NCBI GenBank assembly: GCA_947632615.1
Contig: CANRPW010000001.1
Coordinates: forward strand, 1 to 64,000
Origin: an uncultured Clostridia bacterium
GTDB lineage: Bacteria; Bacillota; Clostridia; Lachnospirales; CAG-274
Reading direction: 5' to 3'
DNA length: 64,000 nucleotides
The notes under the pieces are model-generated. The model made no database searches. It saw only the letters and a program-made list of their open reading frames with translations, and was not told the origin of the DNA. Each line of letters starts with the position of its first letter. Position 1 is the stretch's first letter. A program made the translations under genes and the position numbers. Below are positions 60,716 through 64,000 of this stretch, piece after piece.

Positions 60716-63700
60716 TTATTTTACTGCTGTTGCAAGAATTTTATAAAGCTGGCTTACAACAGATGCGGTTTCTGATTTTTTTGCATTTTGTAATGGATTA
60801 AGGTTATTTCCTGTTGTGCCGCTTATGATCTTATTTTCGATAAGCGTATTCAGCGGCTGTTTAGCATAGCCCGAAATCTTATTACTGTCGGCAAATTTGT
60901 CTATGTTGTTTCCGCCTTCTTTGAGGTCTACGCCTGCTGCTTTAAGTACATTATATGTAAGAGTAAACATTTCCTGTCTTAACAGATATCCCTCGGGATC
61001 GAAATTACCGTAAATATCGTTTCCTGAGCTTATGCCCATTTCTTTGGCATTTCCTGCTGCGTTGGCATAAGGCTTTCCGGGATCGACATCGGGGAAGTTG
61101 TCTTCGGGTGTATCTGTTATTCCCAAAACAGTCATAATGTCGGTTATGAATTCGCCTCTTGTGGCATATGTGTTTTCATCTGCCCCAAGCTTTACGGTAT
61201 CTACATAGTTTTTGATGGTTGTAGGATCGTTCAAAAGATTTGTTGCTATAAGACGGGCTATAAGACTTCCGCCGTAGTGGTTGAAGTGTACGTTGTCAAT
61301 GCCCTGTTCGGTGTCTGTATAATAAGCAAACATCTTTTCTGTTCCGGCTTCTCCCTGACTGTTGTAGAGGTCTGCTGATATTTTTGTAAGATCCAGAAGC
61401 GAAACGCCTGTCTCTTTTGCAAGCTCTCTTACATCGTCATCATATATTCCGTGAGTGTCGGCTGCCTTGCCGTTTTCAAATATTCTTTCGGAAACGGGAG
61501 TTACAAGAATAGGAATAGCTCCTGCATCCTGTGCCGGCTTGATATAATAGTTGTAAAGATAATATTTGTAAGAGCCTACGGTGCCTTTATCTCCCGAAGG
61601 GTCTGTATATCGGTTTTCGGCATCCTCGGGGGTCGTGTTCTTTCTGTCGTTGTGACCGAACTGTATAAACACATAATCTCCCTTTTTGACCTCATTAAGG
61701 AAGGTCTGATAATTGTCTTCTACAGTAAAGCTCTTAGAGCTTCTGCCGCTTATGGCAAGATCTCTTATATTAAGGCTGTTTGCCATATAATCGCCAATGT
61801 ACATTCCCCAGCCGCCTCGTGGTATGGAGTGGTTTTTATCATACTCATATATACATGATGTGGAGTCGCCTAAAATAAAGGCTGTTGCTTTTCTTAAGCC
61901 TTCTGTAGAAGCTACAGCTGTGGTCGGGTCTTTGGTGTATGCCTTTATGGGAAGGCTTGACTTATCTATAAGACCTCTTAAAATGCCTGCTGTATTGAAT
62001 GCGCCGTACTTGCTTTGGTGAGTTTTGTCTATAATGCCGTCAGCCTTTACATCGTGAAGAAGAGCAGCCTTGATAGGCCCTAACTGATTATAAAGGCTTT
62101 CTGTAGAGCCAAACAGGTCAAGTACAACTACATTCTCTTCTGCGCCTACCTGTTTCATAGCTGTTACGTAGGCGTTGCTGTTGGTTGTGCTGTCGTCGTG
62201 GTGTGGCTTTATTACATTGTCGTCATTGAAGTACATTCTTGTGATAGGTGTTACAAGCACAGGGGTTGCTCCCTTTGCTCTTGCGCCGTCAATGTACTGC
62301 TTGAGATACCACTTGTAGGTTCCGCCGCTGTCATATGCGTAGTAGGTGTCACTGTAAGCATACGAGGTGTCAAGGGCAAGAAGGTCTGCGGGGGTTTCTG
62401 TTTTTACGCCGGGTGTTGTGGGATAAATTCCGTTTGCATCAGGTGTACCTACAGGGGCATATCTTTCTTCGAGATAGTCTTCTCCGTCTGAGCAGTCGTT
62501 ATGACCGAATTGTATGAAAAGATAATCGCCCTTGCCTATTTCGTTAAGTATTTCATCAAGTCTGCCCTGATTTATAAAGGAACGTGTGCTTCTGCCACCC
62601 TCAGCCTTGTTTACTATTTCTACCTTGCTGCTGTCAAAGTAATCCTGCAAAAATTCTCCCCAGCCGCCTGTTGACTTTTCTATGCCGTAGGTCTTGACTG
62701 TTGAGTCGCCTGCAAGGAATATCTGAGTTTTGCTTTCGTCATATTTCTTAATGCCTGTGGCGCTGCCCTTTACCTTAAGATCGTCCATAAGAAGAACGCC
62801 CACCTTGCCGTAGGATCTGATGCCCAGATATCCTCCGTCAAGTATGTCATCTCTATCAACTATTATCTTAGCAAGAGCCGAGGTATCGCCTTGAAGCGTA
62901 AGAGTGTATTTAACTCTTGTGGGAGAAACCACGATATTTACAGTAAACCAATCGTTGTCCTCACCCGAATTTTGATGGACTTTATTTTTACAGCTTTCTT
63001 CATCGCTGCCAAGCAAGGTTTCTTCACCGTTTTTGACCTCATAAGCATACATATTAACAGAGCTTGTATTGCTGCCTCTTGAAAGTCTGAAGCGGTAATA
63101 GCTGTCGTTTTCTTTATCGTAGTTGGTGATTATGTCGTAAACGTCTGTAGATGTAAAGCCCGTTGTTGAGGGGTTAAATCTCATTCTTGCAGTGAGCGAG
63201 AACTGACTTGGTATTTCCTCATTTGAAAGTATTTTTACATCATCAAGTGTGTTTACGCCCAGCGCTGAATAGTCTTCGCCTGTATAGATGGCAAAATCTT
63301 TGTCAAGAGAGCCATTCTCTGACGAGAAGGGAAGGTCTGCAAGGTCTGTAAATTCTTCGTTTATATAAACAGGATCGGTTTCGTAAACAGGCGCTTTTAC
63401 TGCTTCTGTAGTAGTTGAGGCTGCCTCTCCCTTATCTCCGTATGATGTTGTGCTTGCAGGTATTACTTCAAGGCGGATCGTTTTGCCTATGTCATCTTCT
63501 GCCACCTCATAATAGCCTGCGTAGTCCTTTTTGCCCTGCTTAACTGCCGTATCTCCCACATACCATTTAATGAGAGAGTCGTCTGCCTTGTTGTCTGAAG
63601 GAAGAGCAAAGCTATAGTTTGCCACAAGTGTATCGCCGGGGTAAATGTCCTTTGTTTTGCTTATAGATATATTTTCAATAGCAGGCGCCTTTGTTTTAGC

Positions 63701-64000
63701 ATCCTTTATTGTAACGTCTGCCACTGCGGTAAAGCCGTTTTCCGCTGTGGTTGCGGTGATCTGACATGAGCCTTTCTGTAAGGCTGTTATAACGCCGTTT
63801 ATATCAACGCTTGCTATAGAATTATCACTTGAAGCATATATGACTTTTTTGTTTGAAGCCTCTATAGGAAGAACAAAGGGCTTAAGCTCGTATGTGCCGT
63901 AAAGAGGTATTTCTATATTGCAGCTGTTAAGTGTAACATCGGCAACGGAAAACTTGGTATCCTCCACAGAAGCCTCAGGGTTCCAGCCGTCGGAGCCTGC
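60716..64000 (-). CDS. Cell-wall-anchored double SGNH (CE12/rhamnogalacturonan acetylesterase-like) protein, 5' end outside window
   Basis: About 1094 residues visible; the frame is open to the window edge, so the GTG at 63967 is not the true start. Order: Big2-like Ig domain; a second Ig-like region; a LamG-like beta-sandwich (about 63370-62780); SGNH domain 1 (GDSTVK at about 62700, GGRSTRS, FGHND, DKTHQSKYG); SGNH domain 2 (GDSTSC at about 61870, SGRSSKS, FGHND, DNVHFNHYG); SLH motifs (about 61180-60720). Both esterase domains keep Ser, Gly, Asn and Asp-x-x-His. It probably deacetylates pectic polymers at the surface. Confidence 0.92.
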   Translation of the reverse strand, partial: AGSDGWNPEASVEDTKFSVADVTLNSCNIEIPLYGTYELKPFVLPIEASNKKVIYASSDNSIASVDINGVITALQKGSCQITATTAENGFTAVADVTIKDAKTKAPAIENISISKTKDIYPGDTLVANYSFALPSDNKADDSLIKWYVGDTAVKQGKKDYAGYYEVAEDDIGKTIRLEVIPASTTSYGDKGEAASTTTEAVKAPVYETDPVYINEEFTDLADLPFSSENGSLDKDFAIYTGEDYSALGVNTLDDVKILSNEEIPSQFSLTARMRFNPSTTGFTSTDVYDIITNYDKENDSYYRFRLSRGSNTSSVNMYAYEVKNGEETLLGSDEESCKNKVHQNSGEDNDWFTVNIVVSPTRVKYTLTLQGDTSALAKIIVDRDDILDGGYLGIRSYGKVGVLLMDDLKVKGSATGIKKYDESKTQIFLAGDSTVKTYGIEKSTGGWGEFLQDYFDSSKVEIVNKAEGGRSTRSFINQGRLDEILNEIGKGDYLFIQFGHNDCSDGEDYLEERYAPVGTPDANGIYPTTPGVKTETPADLLALDTSYAYSDTYYAYDSGGTYKWYLKQYIDGARAKGATPVLVTPITRMYFNDDNVIKPHHDDSTTNSNAYVTAMKQVGAEENVVVLDLFGSTESLYNQLGPIKAALLHDVKADGIIDKTHQSKYGAFNTAGILRGLIDKSSLPIKAYTKDPTTAVASTEGLRKATAFILGDSTSCIYEYDKNHSIPRGGWGMYIGDYMANSLNIRDLAISGRSSKSFTVEDNYQTFLNEVKKGDYVFIQFGHNDRKNTTPEDAENRYTDPSGDKGTVGSYKYYLYNYYIKPAQDAGAIPILVTPVSERIFENGKAADTHGIYDDDVRELAKETGVSLLDLTKISADLYNSQGEAGTEKMFAYYTDTEQGIDNVHFNHYGGSLIARLIATNLLNDPTTIKNYVDTVKLGADENTYATRGEFITDIMTVLGITDTPEDNFPDVDPGKPYANAAGNAKEMGISSGNDIYGNFDPEGYLLRQEMFTLTYNVLKAAGVDLKEGGNNIDKFADSNKISGYAKQPLNTLIENKIISGTTGNNLNPLQNAKKSETASVVSQLYKILATAVK

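Overview
The window reads as a chromosome segment of a low-GC, Gram-positive, anaerobic member of the Clostridia. The reasons are an oxygen-independent class III ribonucleotide reductase (nrdDG), the forespore operon spoIIAA-spoIIAB-sigF, T-box leaders in front of proS and glyS, a CIRCE/HrcA operator in front of groES-groEL, the cmk-ispH-rpsA gene order, and several secreted proteins with S-layer-homology or copper-amine-oxidase-like stalk domains. Pectin-degrading genes (dockerin-bearing PL1 pectate lyase, KduI, KdgK, and a cell-wall-anchored double SGNH/CE12-type esterase) suggest a plant-polysaccharide-degrading gut bacterium. My impression is something near Monoglobus, but I could not test this.

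Layout. 1-11.6 kb: ispD (-), ligA-apbE (+), nrdD-nrdG-dut (-, with a candidate NrdR box), queF (-), groES-groEL (-), ogg (-). 11.6-20 kb: an unknown gene pair, leuS, rfbA-rfbC, a small Cys protein, a patatin-like lipase, and proS (-) with a T-box. 20.5-28 kb: a GNAT acetyltransferase, a CdaR/PucR-like regulator, and a divisome module of ftsE, a very long ftsX, an M23 amidase activator and a stalk-domain protein. 28-36 kb: panE, then rnhA, a YhiN-like flavoprotein, an aroH-cmk fusion, ispH, rpsA, and an SLH protein. 36-41 kb: the pectin block. 41-48.7 kb: a stalk/PepSY protein, LysM protein and rho (-), three tRNAs (-), a stalk protein, lexA (-), and the spoIIA operon. 48.7-64 kb: T-box-glyS, pckA, ppdK, an MBOAT-DHHW acetylation pair, a DUF1540 miniprotein, a TraX-like protein, azlCD, and the esterase running off the right edge.

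The most unusual feature is a family of at least 13 intergenic GC-rich elements, called MHE-1 to MHE-13 here (multi-hairpin element). Each is about 120-230 bp and holds two or three adjacent perfect or near-perfect palindromes with arms of 18-50 bp. The arm sequences differ almost completely between loci, but the architecture recurs: an outer boundary related to GCCGACCnAACTGCGG, a G-first hairpin (5' arm G-rich), a short GC connector, and a C-first hairpin (5' arm C-rich) ending in GGGGC or GGGCA. They occupy convergent, tandem and divergent gaps and account for most gaps longer than about 170 bp. At least two lie inside mRNA leaders, between a promoter and its gene.

Limits: no database search or alignment was possible. 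Product names come from recognised motifs and gene order. Promoters were called by eye from -35/-10 matches with 16-18 bp spacing.
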